The position numbers and the translations under genes were made by a program. 64,000 nucleotides of DNA from Henricia sp. BOLD:AAB3569 (taxonomy: Eukaryota > Echinodermata > Asteroidea > Spinulosida > Echinasteridae), in NCBI GenBank assembly GCA_037783545.1, contig JBBELK010000480.1, positions 2,303,001 to 2,367,000 of the forward strand, given 5' to 3'. The notes beneath the pieces were generated by a model. That model searched no databases and was not told where the DNA came from. It worked only from the letters and a program-made list of their open reading frames with translations. Each line of letters starts with the position of its first letter. The first letter of the stretch is position 1. Shown here piece after piece: positions 25,031-37,464 of the stretch.

Positions 25031-25491
25031 ACTCCTCAAACAAAGTTCGGAAAGTCAAGTTTGACTGACGATTTATTTCTTGTTACTAAATCATTTCCCT
25101 TGAATTTGGTATCATTGGAAAGCCCTGTTATTCCTCTCCATTTGTTATGATTAATCAAATGGGGGATGTGCAGTATAGCAGAATACAGGGGTGGGTGGAA
25201 AGTGAAATGTCACAAAATTCACTGCTATTGTCATGCAGTGCATTCCCCTTTTGCTTGGAGGATGGGAATGTGTCAATGCACATTTTGACAATACATGTAG
25301 CAATGCATTTTGTGACATTTCACTTTACACCCGCCCCCGTATTCAGCTGTGTTGCACATCCCCCAGTTGTTTAATCATAACAAATGAGACATCATCGTAA
25401 AGAGGAATAACGGAGCTTTCCAATGATATAAAATGCAAGAGAGAAATCGTCAGTCAAACTTGACTTTCCAAACTTTTTTTGAGGAGTTTAC
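25031..25491. mobile_element. MITE family A copy 2
   Basis: Starts aaactcctcaaacaaagttc and ends gaggagttt, TA-flanked. The interior matches copy 1, including ggggtgggtggaaagtgaaa and its inverted partner. Confidence 0.8.
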
Positions 25492-25544
25492 TTTAATTTA
25501 TTCCTTGTGAGCTATATGTAAAGTCGTGTTTCTTGTTTGCAAAA

Positions 25545-25960
25545 CAGAGCGTGATCCAATTCCGTCCCTCATGCGTGAGGGACAGAAATCAAGATACAAA
25601 TGCCTTTCCTTAGTCAACAACAAATGAAAACTAAAGTGAACCTGTTTGTTTACCTTCTACTGATGATGTTAATACACACACCCAGTTTATCACATGTTGA
25701 AACTCACTTTACAGTTTTATGCGGAGGTTGTTTTTATGTGTGAGGGACAGATAATCAATAAAATTGTCTACATGCATTTTCAACTATTTCTTGAAAATGT
25801 GATGGCACAGTTTGCCCAGTCAAATTTTATATATTAACTTTTTGTCATATGATTGTAAAATATATGGACATTTCTTTACAGATCGAGGATATATTTTGAT
25901 TAATTTAAGAAATTTTAAAATCTTCATCCAGTGTTTACCAGTTTTGGATCACGCTCTGTA
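25545..25960 (+). mobile_element. MITE family G copy 1
   Basis: Terminal inverted repeats agagcgtgatccaattccgt and gttttggatcacgctct, about 415 bases. Also carries the internal palindrome ccctcatgcgtgaggg near the left end. Confidence 0.78.
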
Positions 25961-26500
25961 CCGGTAGCTGTTAGAAGCTACTGTAGCAAACTTCACCAGA
26001 TAGTTGCGGGGCCTGATAACCCTCATCAGTTGTTTTTATAGGACTCTCTTTATTGACTTATCTTGCTCTCAAGCCACTAGTATGCCTGGCATGTCGTATG
26101 GCCCTGTGGTTAGTTTCTTACAGACGTGGGGTTTAGAGACAGTTGCCATTTGAAGTGAGTGAGTGTTTTGTTTGCGCACGGGTTCACTTCATTGCATACT
26201 AAAATGTACAGTGTATGTACTTTGAATAATGGACCTCTCTCAAATGACGTCACTGCCTACAGATTAAGATGTGCATCAGGTTCTAAACTTCTTGTGTGTA
26301 CAAATAATGTACATTTTTGTGACATTCCATATTTCAAACAAATATTGAACATTCGGAATTGTTTTCCATGATGTGTGTTTGCGTATCTGATGGCATTTTA
26401 CAGTTGGGAAATTCCACAGCAATGGGGACAACTAAAAAAATTCAAGTACTTTAACAAGTTTTTTAACATGTTTAATTATCAGACCTCCACTTTTGTTTAA

Positions 26501-26932
26501 CACCCTGTTTACACTTGATCCCGAGCTCGGGGTCGAACTAAGTGTAAACGCTCTCGGGACCAAATTGGCCCCGAATCAGACCCCAATATTTTGGTCTCAC
26601 GTTGGCGGAGGGTTCGATCCCGAGCTCGGGATCAGTTTGCGGTTAGATAATAAATTATCTTTACTGCATCTTGCCGCATCCGCTCCACAGCCGTAGCGGG
26701 GGAAAAGCCCGCAAAATTCAAGTGTCCTTGTACACTGTACATGCACAACCCATGCACATATTGATCAGTGCAGCGCACATAGAGCATGACCTTTGACTAC
26801 AACTTCTGGCACCGCGCTCGAGATCAACTACAAAATGTAAACGGACACTCGGGATCATTGCGGTTAACACTGACGCATTCTTATCAGGGGATCAATTCTT
26901 GATCTGAGCTCGGAACCAGTGTAAACACGGTC
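26501..26932 (-). mobile_element. MITE family H copy 2
   Basis: Reverse copy, caccctgtttacacttgatc to cagtgtaaacacggt. The terminal repeats carry the palindrome cccgagctcggg. Confidence 0.77.
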
Positions 26933-27500
26933 TAAGAGTACCATACACGTGTACATTCCTACAATTCAATTATAGCTCCTGTCATCATGAAAAATATTAT
27001 GGGTAACGTTAGTGACGTAACGTTAATGACGGCACCTCGTACCAATTTGATGCAGGTCCTGCCTACGTTATTGATTAATTTGAAATAATTAATTGTTTTA
27101 AACGTTTGCCTGTGTCCCTTAGGAGTTTAAAAAGACTGTGGTACTAAAGTGAGTTCAACATGCTTAGGAGGCAGTTGTGTTAACAGAGTCCTCAAATACA
27201 CCATGTCTTTTTTTTGCAACATTAGTGACGGCCAATAAATTGCTTGTTCTGAAAACGACAACCCAAGTTGTTATTTGTGTCTCTTGGTAGGCCTCAACTC
27301 CCTTTTGTGTTGTGGCAGTTTTGCCTCAGATTGATCAAAAGGCTGTGGGGTTGTGTGAGATGAAAGTGACATGACAAAATGTAAATGTAACGTTAGTGAC
27401 AGTGGAATTGCCCAGTTGTATTTTTCCCATGACGATGGCTGCCTGTAGGCATGTACAGGCATACGGTAATACCAGCCTGGTGCATTCAATTTATAATGCA

Positions 27501-27926
27501 CTCTTTCCACAGTAAAGGGGCATTTTGGCAACACAGACCATTTTTCCAGATACATGTAATACATTTGTCTGGTCTCAAAATAAAAGAAATAAGTTTCAGT
27601 TGTTCTGAAGAGATAACTTACATGTAGGCCCAAAATAGTGTGACAACATGCCTTTCTAAAAACCCTGTGTACAAATTTCCAATATACACTCGTAACCGGG
27701 ACGGCCTAAAATGTGTCCATCCCTGTTACGAGTGTATACTGGAAATTTGTACACAAGGTTTTTAGAAAGGCATGTTGTCACACTATTTGTAACCCTTTTT
27801 GGGCCTAAGTGATCTCTTCAGAACAACTGAAACTTATTTCTTTTATTTTGAGACCAGACATACCGGTAGGTTTTTTTTCTCGAAAATACCGGTATGGTCT
27901 GTGTTGCCAAAATGCCCCCTTTACCA
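27501..27926. mobile_element. foldback family E copy 2
   Basis: Long hairpin with arms of about 200 bases (for example gacaacatgcctttctaaaa and its complement), centred near 27705. Confidence 0.8.
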
Positions 27927-30169
27927 GAGAACAAAATGTTCGGTTTCGCATCGCAAAATGCGATGTAATCTGCCACAATTGCGACACAAAACTAAACCGG
28001 TATAGCAATCATTGCGATTCAATTATTAATAATGATGGTCGACAATGACAGCACCAACTGCCATGCCAACGCAATTTACCGGTACAAGAATATGCAATAA
28101 CTTACTTACATTCCGACGATTTCAATTTTACCTCGCATCAGCACAAATTGTTTTCTTCTGGATAAACCATTTTCAGTTGGGCTTCTAAACGTAGTCTACT
28201 CATTTCAAGCCATAGAATACAGTAGCACCAGACTTTTTGATGGTTAAACTCAGTGAGCTCCATAATTTTCCTGGAGAAATATCGCACTGCCACATTTCTG
28301 CTGGCCTACACGCAATACAAATGTAATGCATTCCGACGCGCTGCTGTACAAACACAGGGAAAAGACAATCCAACCAGCTTATAATACGCTGTGGTTAAAA
28401 TACGCACGTAGAATAGTCTGATGCCATGATGCTATTAAAAGTTTGAAATGCATAAACTGCATTCAGAAACATGACCGAAAACGGCTTCTCCGCGCACGCG
28501 GTTATGGAATATCTTTCCCACGCATGTATAAGGCCGTGTCCAAATTTTTGGCTGTGGCTTAAAATAACGCATGTCATGCTATGGCGCATGGCAGCCACAA
28601 AGTATCGGCTTTTATAGAACGTGTAATTTGCCGCTGCCAGCCAAGTGTTTCGAATGCGGCCTAAATAATTATTATGGGATGGCTCTTCGTGTTGCTACAT
28701 GTACATGTAGGTCATCGATATATATACACTGGATGACGTATGCAATAGCAATTGGTTATACAAGAATTGAAGCCACGAACAATGCTTGGCCTAGACTGCT
28801 CCCCAGTCCATGCGATCGCTTGCATTCCACTTAACATACGTGGACCCTGATGATGTAGACTTTATTTCGCTCGTTTATTTTGCTAATCAATACCAAGGGT
28901 TTGCTAAGCAAAGTCTGACTTGTTTAGCAAGGCCTGCTAAACAAAAATTGCTAAACATTTTGTTCCCTGTCTACTGTGGAAAGACCCAGATAGATGTGGA
29001 TGAAATTTTGAGTAAAATTTTAAACTGAAATAATCACAAAAACACTTTCCGCCCAAGTTGATTCTGTGGTTTTTAGTGCGTCACTTTACCAACAATTTTC
29101 CTCCACACCGATTTTTCTTACGTAAAGCGACGTGCATCAAAATTACGCACGAAAAGGCTCGGTTTGAATCCGCCCAACCTCACAACACTGATCAGCAGCC
29201 TTGTTGGATTTTTACCCAAAATTCGAGCCCTGAAACGTGGGATGAGTGGGCTTATATTTGTATCCCCAGTACATCACTGACGTCTGCCCTGTGTGGGAAA
29301 AACAAATCCATTCTAGTGCGCGTAGGAGACTTCTCTTCATGATAGAGCTAATCCAGAAATCTCCCCATTGTGATCTACATGTACATGCACTAAGTGGTTC
29401 GGTGCCCCAGAGCATACACTCCCTACTGATACAATCTAATGGGCTTAATACATTAGAAGCATTGGGTCCCGGAAATCTGTGCATTTTACTTTTTATTTTG
29501 TCAATTCTAGAGCTAATTCTGTAAATTGGACGCGTCTTGAAAAACCCTATTTGTTCTTGATTGTTGGGAATGTGCTGTTTCCTGTTTTTGCTGAAAATCT
29601 GGGGGGTGGGGGAAATGTGTTCGTTAAAATGCTTGTACATGTACATGTAAATTTGTATGTATATTCCAAGTAGTGCTTCATGTCCATTGTTAAAGTTTCA
29701 ATCCTAAAATGCGAGTAAAAAGTGTTCCCGAGTCGAGCACTGTGCCAAGTCCGAGCACATTAATGATCGAGTCTGGGCTAACAGTGTTCTCCACTGCCGG
29801 TTTTGTCCGGGGGTGCCGCCCAGACAAAATCATCACAGGGACCGTTAGCGCCCGGACAAAAATTCGCCGCCCGAACAACTTTTAAAGTTAGGTTCAAATT
29901 CTACAAACGTGATTCGCTAGCCACTGGTGTCATTATCATGAATATCATCTACTTACGACGCATACATGTATATACAATCAGCGACGCAAATCCGCAAATT
30001 TCTTTTGTAATTATTATAATTAGTTGATGTTGAAATATTCACATAACATCTTCATCATGCATGACTGCATAAAGCTTCTGTGTGCTGAAAAAAATTCCAA
30101 CTCTCAGATTGACTGCTTTTTTAATCAGAAATGTGGATAAATACTCAATGTGGACTTTACTAAAGCCGT
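27927..30169. other. AHCYL intron, unassigned
   Basis: Moderately GC-richer than its neighbours with several 60-144 codon frames on both strands (29212-29646 the longest). None has a recognisable domain, splice pattern or recurrence. A fragment of the gggttctcc MITE family is at 29785-29880. Confidence 0.4.
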
Positions 30170-30520
30170 GTACGCATTGGACTAGTTTTTTGGGAGGTTT
30201 TACCGAGACCATGGTAAAATGAAAAATTGTTAAATTTGACTTCTGTCCGCATTTGGAGACCGTGGGAGAGCAATGTGCAATGTCTCTTCGCAGTTTGACC
30301 TTCACGGCCCGCACGTCCAGAGCGCTTTATACCAACTCGCTGTGTTCCGTGTCTCGGGGGGAAAGTTCCCTGGTAAATTTTCCTGGGCAGAAGTTTGCCA
30401 GTAATATAGTAACCGCTAGATTTGGGAAAAGTTACCGAGAGGAAAACGTCCTAACGGGAAAAATACCTATCGTCTCCGTATAGTTTTCCCCCAAAAAAGT
30501 CCAATGCGGACAGGCCTTTT
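30170..30520 (+). mobile_element. diverged family D-like MITE
   Basis: Inverted ends gtgtacgcattggactagtt and aaaagtccaatgcggacagg, with internal accg-rich modules resembling family D. No intact terminal duplication is visible. Confidence 0.55.
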
Positions 30521-30534
30521 GCCTATACCATACT

Positions 30535-30873
30535 AAACTCCTCAAAAAAAGTTCGGAAAGTCAAGTTTGACTGACATTGTCTCTCTTGTTGCAAAATAAA
30601 TTTCAGTGCATTGACACATTCCCATCCTTCACGCAAAATGGGGAATGCACTGCATGACAATAGCAGTGAATTTTGTGACATTTCACTTTCCACCCACCCC
30701 TGTATTCCGCTATACTGCAGATCCCCCAATTGATTAATCGTAACAAATGACACATCACTGTAAAGAGAAATAACAGGGCTTTCCAATAATACCAAATTCA
30801 AGGGAAATTATTTAGTAACAAGAGAGAAATCGTCGGTCAAACTTGACTTTCCAAACCTTGTTTTGAGGAGTTT
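30535..30873. mobile_element. MITE family A copy 3 (internally deleted)
   Basis: Both termini are present (ctaaactcctc, gaggagtttag) but the interior is shorter than in copies 1 and 2. It directly follows a family D-like element ending near 30520. Confidence 0.75.
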
Positions 30874-31097
30874 AGTTGCCATTGACTGAACTTCAAAGGG
30901 GATACGTATACACTACATGTATAATGCTTTATAATGCCAGCTGTCTCGAAGGACACTTTAATAATAGAATTGTGCTGCGCTAATGTAGTCACCGCAGCTA
31001 TGCGCACCTGTGCACGTACATGTATTGATTATCTCCCGTGTCAAATACATGTACCCTTAAACGTTCAAATTCAAAATTACAAAAATTGAATACCAAT

Positions 31098-31401
31098 TTA
31101 AAGACAGATTACATGTACATGATTGGAAATGGTGATAAACTGCCTTGTAGAAATTTCAGCCACATACTGTACATGTAGATGCCGTTTAATACTTCAGGAA
31201 AAATCCATGCATGTTTTTTTTGTTGTGTTAAATGAATAGTACGTACGAACAAATTGTCGCAGACATTTTAAAAAAATTAAAAAAAAAGCACCTTCATTTG
31301 GTAATGTCACCAAATGTTGCTACGTAAAGTGTTTTAACACTTGTCAACTCGTGAAATAAAGTTTCGGGTATTTAAACTGCAAATGTTGTATTGGGCTTTA
31401 A
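31098..31401. mobile_element. family F' MITE (short subfamily)
   Basis: Starts ttaaagacagattacatgta and ends ttgggctttaa. Shares gccttgtagaaatttcag and cacttgtcaactcgtgaaat-type blocks with other F' copies at 32120-32409 and 53742-54266. Confidence 0.65.
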
Positions 31402-32119
31402 TGACAATTTTATATAAAAATACTGCGAAGGCATGAACATATGCGAAATAGGTAACTATTAATAGCACATTATTTGCATGTTTTGTCCCTACTTTAGCCC
31501 TAATGGATTTTTAGTTTTCACAGTGTTGTTTTTGTACAATGCAAAATAGTCAGTACAAAAAGACAGTCTCCGTAGACCCAAGATGTTGTTCCACAGGGGC
31601 CAGTCAGGAGAAGAAACAAAAAGAAGTATTTTTATGAGCTGGTGAATTCTATCTTCATGTAGACGTACATGTATGTAGACACTGTTTCTCAGGGTTTCTT
31701 TTGAGACTTGCATCATATCCGTTTGTCGCTCTTAGGTAACGGAGCGAGGATGATCGCACGAAAGATGAGACAAAGTCACACATAGCTAATTGCTGGCGTT
31801 TGCATACGTGTGCTTTGGGTCAAACTGATGGCATGTGTTAACACTCTGTGGTACATGTACATACGCTGTACAGTGTATGCTGTAAGCCTATCTCTATGTG
31901 TAGTAAGTAACCACGATGTCATGCTCTTACGAACAGGTATGTGATAGGGTGTAGAGTCGAACCTCATTAATAAAAGGTCCTTTGCACTTTGTGGATTAAC
32001 TCGTTATAACAGGAACCTTTATTTTTTATAAGGATAGAAAACAATGAAGAACAAAGACTTGGGACCAACATTTTTCTTTGTTATAAGCAGAGCTCCTATT
32101 AACAAATTTCAAATTAAAA

Positions 32120-32409
32120 CTGGCAGCCTCGTTTCAGATGCTGACGAGCCATTGTGATATGCATCAAATGCTTCGGAAAACCTTTAAAATCCTTGCATGG
32201 TTTTTGTGTTACATGTACCGATAAGTGCATGGTAAAAACATGTCTACACACTCGTTTTTGAAACCACCTTCTGTCAGAAAAAGTACCATCATGGACATAA
32301 ATAAATTCATGTGGTGTTTATTACTATTGATATCAACACTTTGAGTTTGAGTAAGTGTTTTTTTCTTGTCAACTCATGGTCATTGCAAATAATACAGTGG
32401 GCCCTTTAA
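32120..32409. mobile_element. family F' MITE, left end lost
   Basis: Family F interior (caaatgcttcggaaaacc, atcaacactttgagt) with right end gggccctttaa. The left end is not recognisable. Confidence 0.6.
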
Positions 32410-32937
32410 TACATGTACGTGCTGTTTAGCAACAGTTTTTCTATATATGCTAACAAATTGCCCCTGATGAAAAGATTATGCAACTTGCTGCACTTTGGTA
32501 TTTTGCCAGCAGTCACTCACTTTGTATAATTTTAACGATATTTTCCCCATTAATCAAGACCCACACAATAAGGGCAGAAGTCCACAGCATCATTTAAATA
32601 TCAGCTCGATAACGTTCGTGCATGTGAAATTAAGACAAACCAATCAGACATTGAAATGTAATTTGTCTGGAGGTTCCCATTAGCAACAGCTAAAGTACAC
32701 AGTGGTTGCGTATCTTTTGTAAACGCATTGGTTGCTTGACTTGCATACGTGTACGTTGTACCAAAGTTCACTATTATTTCCATAGGCATACGAATAAAAT
32801 TGTCAGGAGAGCAGTTTGTTCGGCAGTTGTTCTGAAGTTTACCAGTGTGTTACATGTACTTAAATAAATACGTTTTTCAAAAATTGTTACGTGATTTAAT
32901 CCAACATTGCGTGGACGTATCGGCGTCGTTTGAAACT

Positions 32938-33078
32938 ATGGCTACCAAGTGGTTAGCGCAAGCAGCATCTTTGGGCTCAATTGCTCAGCCATATCCAGGA
33001 CTCGTACATTCTGAACCGAAGGAAGTTGTAGCAGTTCACAAAACGCGGGATCACAGGTTTATGAGCGTTAATCGTGAA
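32938..33078 (+). CDS. AHCYL1: AHCYL alternative first exon 1f
   Basis: ATG in good context (actATGGCT), 47 codons beginning MATKWLAQAASLGSIAQPYP, ending CGTGAA|gtgagt, a strong donor in phase 0 that fits common exon 2 only 2.2 kb downstream. The frame is open upstream to 32845, but the Kozak context favours this ATG. It is the nearest of the candidate first exons to the common exons. No motif is recognised in the peptide. Confidence 0.6.
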
Positions 33079-34100
33079 GTGAGTTGAGCTGAATTACATG
33101 TAGTTTACACAAACTTTATTTGGTATGAATAGTTTAATTTTAGGGATGGTGACCACAAGTTGGTTTCAAAGCTCAAATTTTAGGGCATCTGCACGTTTAA
33201 CTAAGGTGCATCTCAGAATAGAAATCGGTGAACACCTATTTTTTTTCTTAAAATGCATGGTACTCACTCTATTTTATTGTCCTACTGGATTCCTTAGTCG
33301 TCTATCGTATCTACAGTAGTCGATAATGAAGAAGGAACCACGTGCAAATGATATTGTGCCGCAAAATTGTGCTCACGAGGCCACCCAGCCGACAGATTTT
33401 CTTGCTTACGGTAGTCAAGCGACGGGATCATCCTGTCTACTTCACGTTAAGCAAAAGATCTGCAGTTTGAATCCCGGTGGGGCCAAGTTGTTTTTTTTAC
33501 TTTCTTTGACATTTGTCCTGTAGCGTATTTCTGTCGAACAAACTTTATTCTTCAGTATGTTGTCCTTTCATCTTTTAGTTTCGGCTGATTAAGTAATGCA
33601 CAGCAGCACCCTCACCCTTTGCGACCATTTAGGCCTGTGCATTTTCGAAAAAATTACTATTCAAAAAATTTGATTTATTTTCTATCTAATATTTTATATT
33701 CGATGCGTGAATTTTGTCCAAGGTTTCGACAAAAACGTTTGCCGTGAAATTAATTGATTTTGGCACAGTATCTGAACTCGCAGCTCACACTGCAGGAAGT
33801 TTCATTAGCCTTTTCATTGCCGAATTTGCCGCCTCAAAAAATATTCTGTGCTCAAACTACGTAGAGACTTCATGTTGTAACTTGCATAGCAGTCTCTCGC
33901 CCGAAGAGTTTTTGCAGAAATTATCGTCGGCCCTTGTACACGTACATATGACGTCAAAGACATGTTTGGTTTGGAGTGGACAAAGCACATACAGTGTACC
34001 GAATTATCGATTTGGTAAAATGTTATTTGAATATTCGATTCGTTAAAGCACAACCTTAGCGACCATGGTTGATAAATCAGTTTTTTAGTTTTTCTCACAG

Positions 34101-34168
34101 ATCATCTTCAAGACTTGTTCGTCAGCAGTTTCAAGGAATAGTCACCTTCTTAGCTTGACACATGATGG
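34101..34168 (+). pseudogene. decayed copy 1 of AHCYL exon 2
   Basis: After tttttctcacag, the same acceptor as exon 2 (ttctcacag), the sequence resembles the start of exon 2 and of decayed copy 2, for example cttcaagac and gtttcaaggaatagtcac against gtttcaagggatgatcac. It reads 25 codons to a TAG with no donor in the expected place, and the serine motif is lost. It is best read as an old tandem duplicate of the exon. The right border is vague. Confidence 0.55.
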
Positions 34169-34448
34169 CGGCAACTAGTGTTAATCTCAAAATCTGAATA
34201 TTTGAATAATTAAAAACCGAATATTTCATCCTTTGATTCACAATTTTGCGCAATTGCCAAAGCACTAAATAAATAATCCAAATCCTACCACCCACTGCGC
34301 TTGACGCACAGCTACCATGGCTACATCATGTACATGTAGTCTACCAGCATGGAGTTTTTGTTTGTTTGTTTGTTTTTTCTTGATTGTCGGTTCAGCAAAC
34401 ACAACATTTTGTCAGATGTTTTGTTAGATGATAGTGCGATTGTGCGTG

Positions 34449-34893
34449 GGTCATTCCCAAAATAGGGGTCCAATATTGTTGGTGTCCCAGTTACGTACGA
34501 CACTCTCTGCTTCAAAAATCACCCCTCCTGATCACAAATTCTCAGTAATGGACTGTGGCCTGTGATCATAGGGGGCAGCATCATTTTCTTCAATATTTTG
34601 TTCTCCGATTCCTGAAAAATATTTAAAACAAAAGACCATAAAAGCTTATAATTTGTTCCATGGTATTGAATAGGAGTTTGGTGTCCCGGGTTACCTACGC
34701 CAATGAAAATTTGCTGTAGAATGAGTTTGCATTAACCTTGGTGCCATATCTACACACAAACATTAAATTTAAGTGGCATTTGTTGAAATAAAAATAGTTA
34801 TTATCTACTGGGAAACCACTTTCAATCACTAAAAACACTTGGAAATCTTAAAAACCATGTCACACTTTGGGACCCCTAATTTTGGGAATGACC
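34449..34893. mobile_element. diverged family J-like MITE
   Basis: Inverted ends gggtcattcccaaaataggg and cctaattttgggaatgaccc with a family J-like layout (ggtgtcccagttacgtac). Lies between the two decayed exon 2 copies. Confidence 0.62.
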
Positions 34894-35145
34894 CACATGT
34901 AGATAAACAACAACATGTACATCCAGCTAAAACCAATGCGTCCTTAATGGTATTTCCAAATAAACATGGAGGATCAAATGTTTTTATTTCGTTTACAGCA
35001 TTCAGTTTCCAAATTAGATTGTAAAACCAAACCCGAAAATTCAAATTTAAGTCCGAACTATAACAGCAACCAGAATCATTGTCCATTTTAGCAAGAAGTT
35101 ACATGTATTAAATACGTGGCTTGTTTTATCATTCGTTTCTCACAG

Positions 35146-35237
35146 AGCGGCTTCAAACGAGCGGTCCAACGCAGGGTTTCAAGGGATGATCACGTTCCTT
35201 ATCGCAGTCATCTACAGACAGTTACAGCAGTCCAATA
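35146..35237 (+). pseudogene. decayed copy 2 of AHCYL exon 2
   Basis: Starts after the same acceptor word (ttctcacag) 140 bases before true exon 2 and shares blocks with it: ggtccaacgcaggg and ttatcgcagtcatctacaga. The segment for the SGSYSGSSSDEDD part is missing, and the end reads agtccaataagc where exon 2 has ggtccaggtaag, so the donor GT has become AT. The conserved LSQSSTDSYSS coding run sits two bases out of the frame entered from the acceptor. All three changes mark it as non-functional. Confidence 0.65.
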
Positions 35238-35285
35238 AGCAAGAAGTTTTAAACACATCGTTGCTTTTTCATTCTTTTCTCACAG

Positions 35286-35444
35286 ATCAGCTTTAAAACA
35301 AGCGGACCAACGCAGGGTCGCTCCGGTCGGTTTAAGCGACGTTCCCGTTCATTATCGCAATCCTCTACAGACAGTTACAGCTCGGGCTCGTATTCAGGAA
35401 GCTCATCGGATGAGGATGACAGGGCACCGAAGGAAAAGGTCCAG
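35286..35444 (+). CDS. AHCYL1: AHCYL common exon 2 (serine-rich regulatory segment)
   Basis: Phase 0 at both ends (cacag|ATC ... CAG|gtaaga), 53 codons. It carries RRSRSLSQSSTDSYSS followed by an acidic SSSDEDD run, the hallmark PEST/serine-rich region of IRBIT proteins (vertebrate RRSLSRSISQSSTDSYSS). In IRBIT this region is multiply phosphorylated and is needed for IP3-receptor and transporter binding. The Gly-Ser-Tyr-Ser-Gly extension recalls the insect orthologue. This exon accepts all alternative first exons, so every isoform keeps it. Two decayed copies lie upstream. Confidence 0.9.
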
Positions 35445-35751
35445 GTAAGAAGTTTGGTCATTTAGCTTTAAAAAAATGGATTTGTTTTTAAAACAAATGT
35501 AGTAAAATCAGGGTGGAAACTGACAACTTCCACATTCATGACACACTTTAATGAAAATAATTAAAATGTCACACAGACATGCGACCAAGTTTACGCGACC
35601 TTAAAATCAACAGTGGAACCAGACTAGCATTAAAATACCAAAATACAAAGGAGATTCCGGGTGGTACCAGGAAATTCCAGGCGGTACCTAGGTACTGTCT
35701 GGCGTCTTAATTTTTTTTTGATGATGATTTGTAGTTAATGGTTGCAAAAAC

Positions 35752-36205
35752 CAGGTTTGTGATGACTCGAACTCAAGTCGACTCGAGTCCCGATTTTCAC
35801 TGACTCGAGACTCAAACCTCAAATGACTTGACTTGAGACTCTAACCTCAAATAACTTGACTTGACTTGATTCGACATTTTTTGACTTGGGTCTGCCAAAA
35901 ATGAAATTGAACTTTTATGCATTTTTTTGTAATTTTGAGGACGGAATTGTTTATCAAAACTAAAGCTTTCTTTTGATATGGAGCATTGTTGGCCAGAACA
36001 ACAAAAATACCCGACACGTATGCAAAATTTAGGGTTTACACTCATTTTGAAATTAACTTGAACAAATACTACTTGACTTGAACCAACTGACCAACTTGAC
36101 TTGACTTGGGACTCGGAAGCCATTTGACTTGACTTGACTAGGGACTCGAAGGCAGTTTGACTCGACTTGGGACTCAAGTAGAGGGAGACTCATCACAATC
36201 CTGGC
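35752..36205. mobile_element. family L-like MITE rich in gacttgactt
   Basis: Inverted ends ccaggtttgtgatgactcga and gagactcatcacaatcctgg, with arrays of cttgacttga words at both sides. Lies between AHCYL exons 2 and 3. Confidence 0.65.
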
Positions 36206-36606
36206 AAAAACTTATCCCATGGATTAATTTTGGAAAAGTTAAGAAGTGTTCTATGTGTCCTAATTCTCATACCAACTTCCCGAGATAAGAATAGTGACCG
36301 TTCCTAAGATGCATGTTAGCATTTTGTTAAATCCGCCCCAGACTGTATATCCAACTAATGTGGAAGCTTTGCTACGGTTTACCTGTTTTTAAAACAAAAA
36401 ATATGTCGAAAAATATTCAACGAAATTGTTGATATAAAATCAAACCTTGAAGTTGCACTGCCGGATTTTAGGCCGATTTGGGCATCAAAATTTTTTAAAA
36501 AGTTAAATTGCTATTTTTCTAGAATAGAAAATGTTATCAGCTTTTATTTGGTACCAAGAACGTAAAAATCCGTGAGAGATTAATGCCAGTCGATTAAAAA
36601 CGAAAT

Positions 36607-36633
36607 AATAAAAGACAGTCCCTGTCTTTTATT
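36607..36633. repeat. short perfect hairpin
   Basis: aataaaagacag, loop tcc, ctgtcttttatt. A second inverted pair follows at 36664-36678 and 36713-36727 (acatgtgcgcgtacg). Intron after AHCYL exon 2. Confidence 0.7.
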
Positions 36634-37037
36634 CAACAGGGTTATGACGTATATGTACAAGTAACATGTGCGCGTACGTATGTACATTGTACACATACTT
36701 TGTACATGTGAGCGTACGCGCACATGTACAACATGTGAAGCCTGTTTCAAGAAAAAGGCTTGTATCTCCAGTTCCCGACGTCGGAAATCTATGTTTTTTT
36801 ATATTTTTCGTTACAGAGACACGTAAGCTTTCTAAATTCATTCGCTTGTGTGAATTAATTTGTTTAATCCTTTCACCCAAACACGGACAGTGCAACTTTA
36901 AAGTAACAATTAAGCATGGCTGTATTCACCAACAAAGTACGGTGTTAACGAGAGCATGGTCACTGCTCTATAAGCAAGTTCGGAGTTTTTACTACCCCAA
37001 TTCTCCCCCCACCCTAAAAACAGAAAAGAAACAGTAA

Positions 37038-37178
<141 letters not shown>

Positions 37179-37464
37179 TAAACCTCATTATTAAGAGGTC
37201 TTTAGGAACTTGGGTCGATTTCACGATGCGCTACATCCTTCGTAACTCGAGATCTTAGCGCTTCATGAAATCGACGCCTTGTTATTCTCGTTCATGTAGC
37301 CATGGATTTCAGAGACAGTGCACTTTTCTCTGTATGGCGTTTTTAATTAGGAGAAAGATTGATCTTCACTACAGCTGTGCAGCATATTAGGCCATGTTTG
37401 TTTCGTATGTGTGTACAGTCATTTAACAGACCTATTTTGTAACTAGAGTTGAATCTCGTTAAAG

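Noticed and set aside
29212-29646. 144-codon minus-strand frame with overlapping plus-strand frames
   Set aside because: No recognisable domain, no signal peptide, ordinary intron composition. Kept only as unassigned intron.
33340-33490. Possible tRNA-like B box (gtttgaatcccggtgg)
   Set aside because: No matching A box at the expected distance and no second copy of the surrounding sequence.
33714-34046. 110-codon plus-strand frame
   Set aside because: Starts at a non-ATG codon and has no donor in a useful phase. It overlaps AT-rich intron next to decayed exon copy 1.
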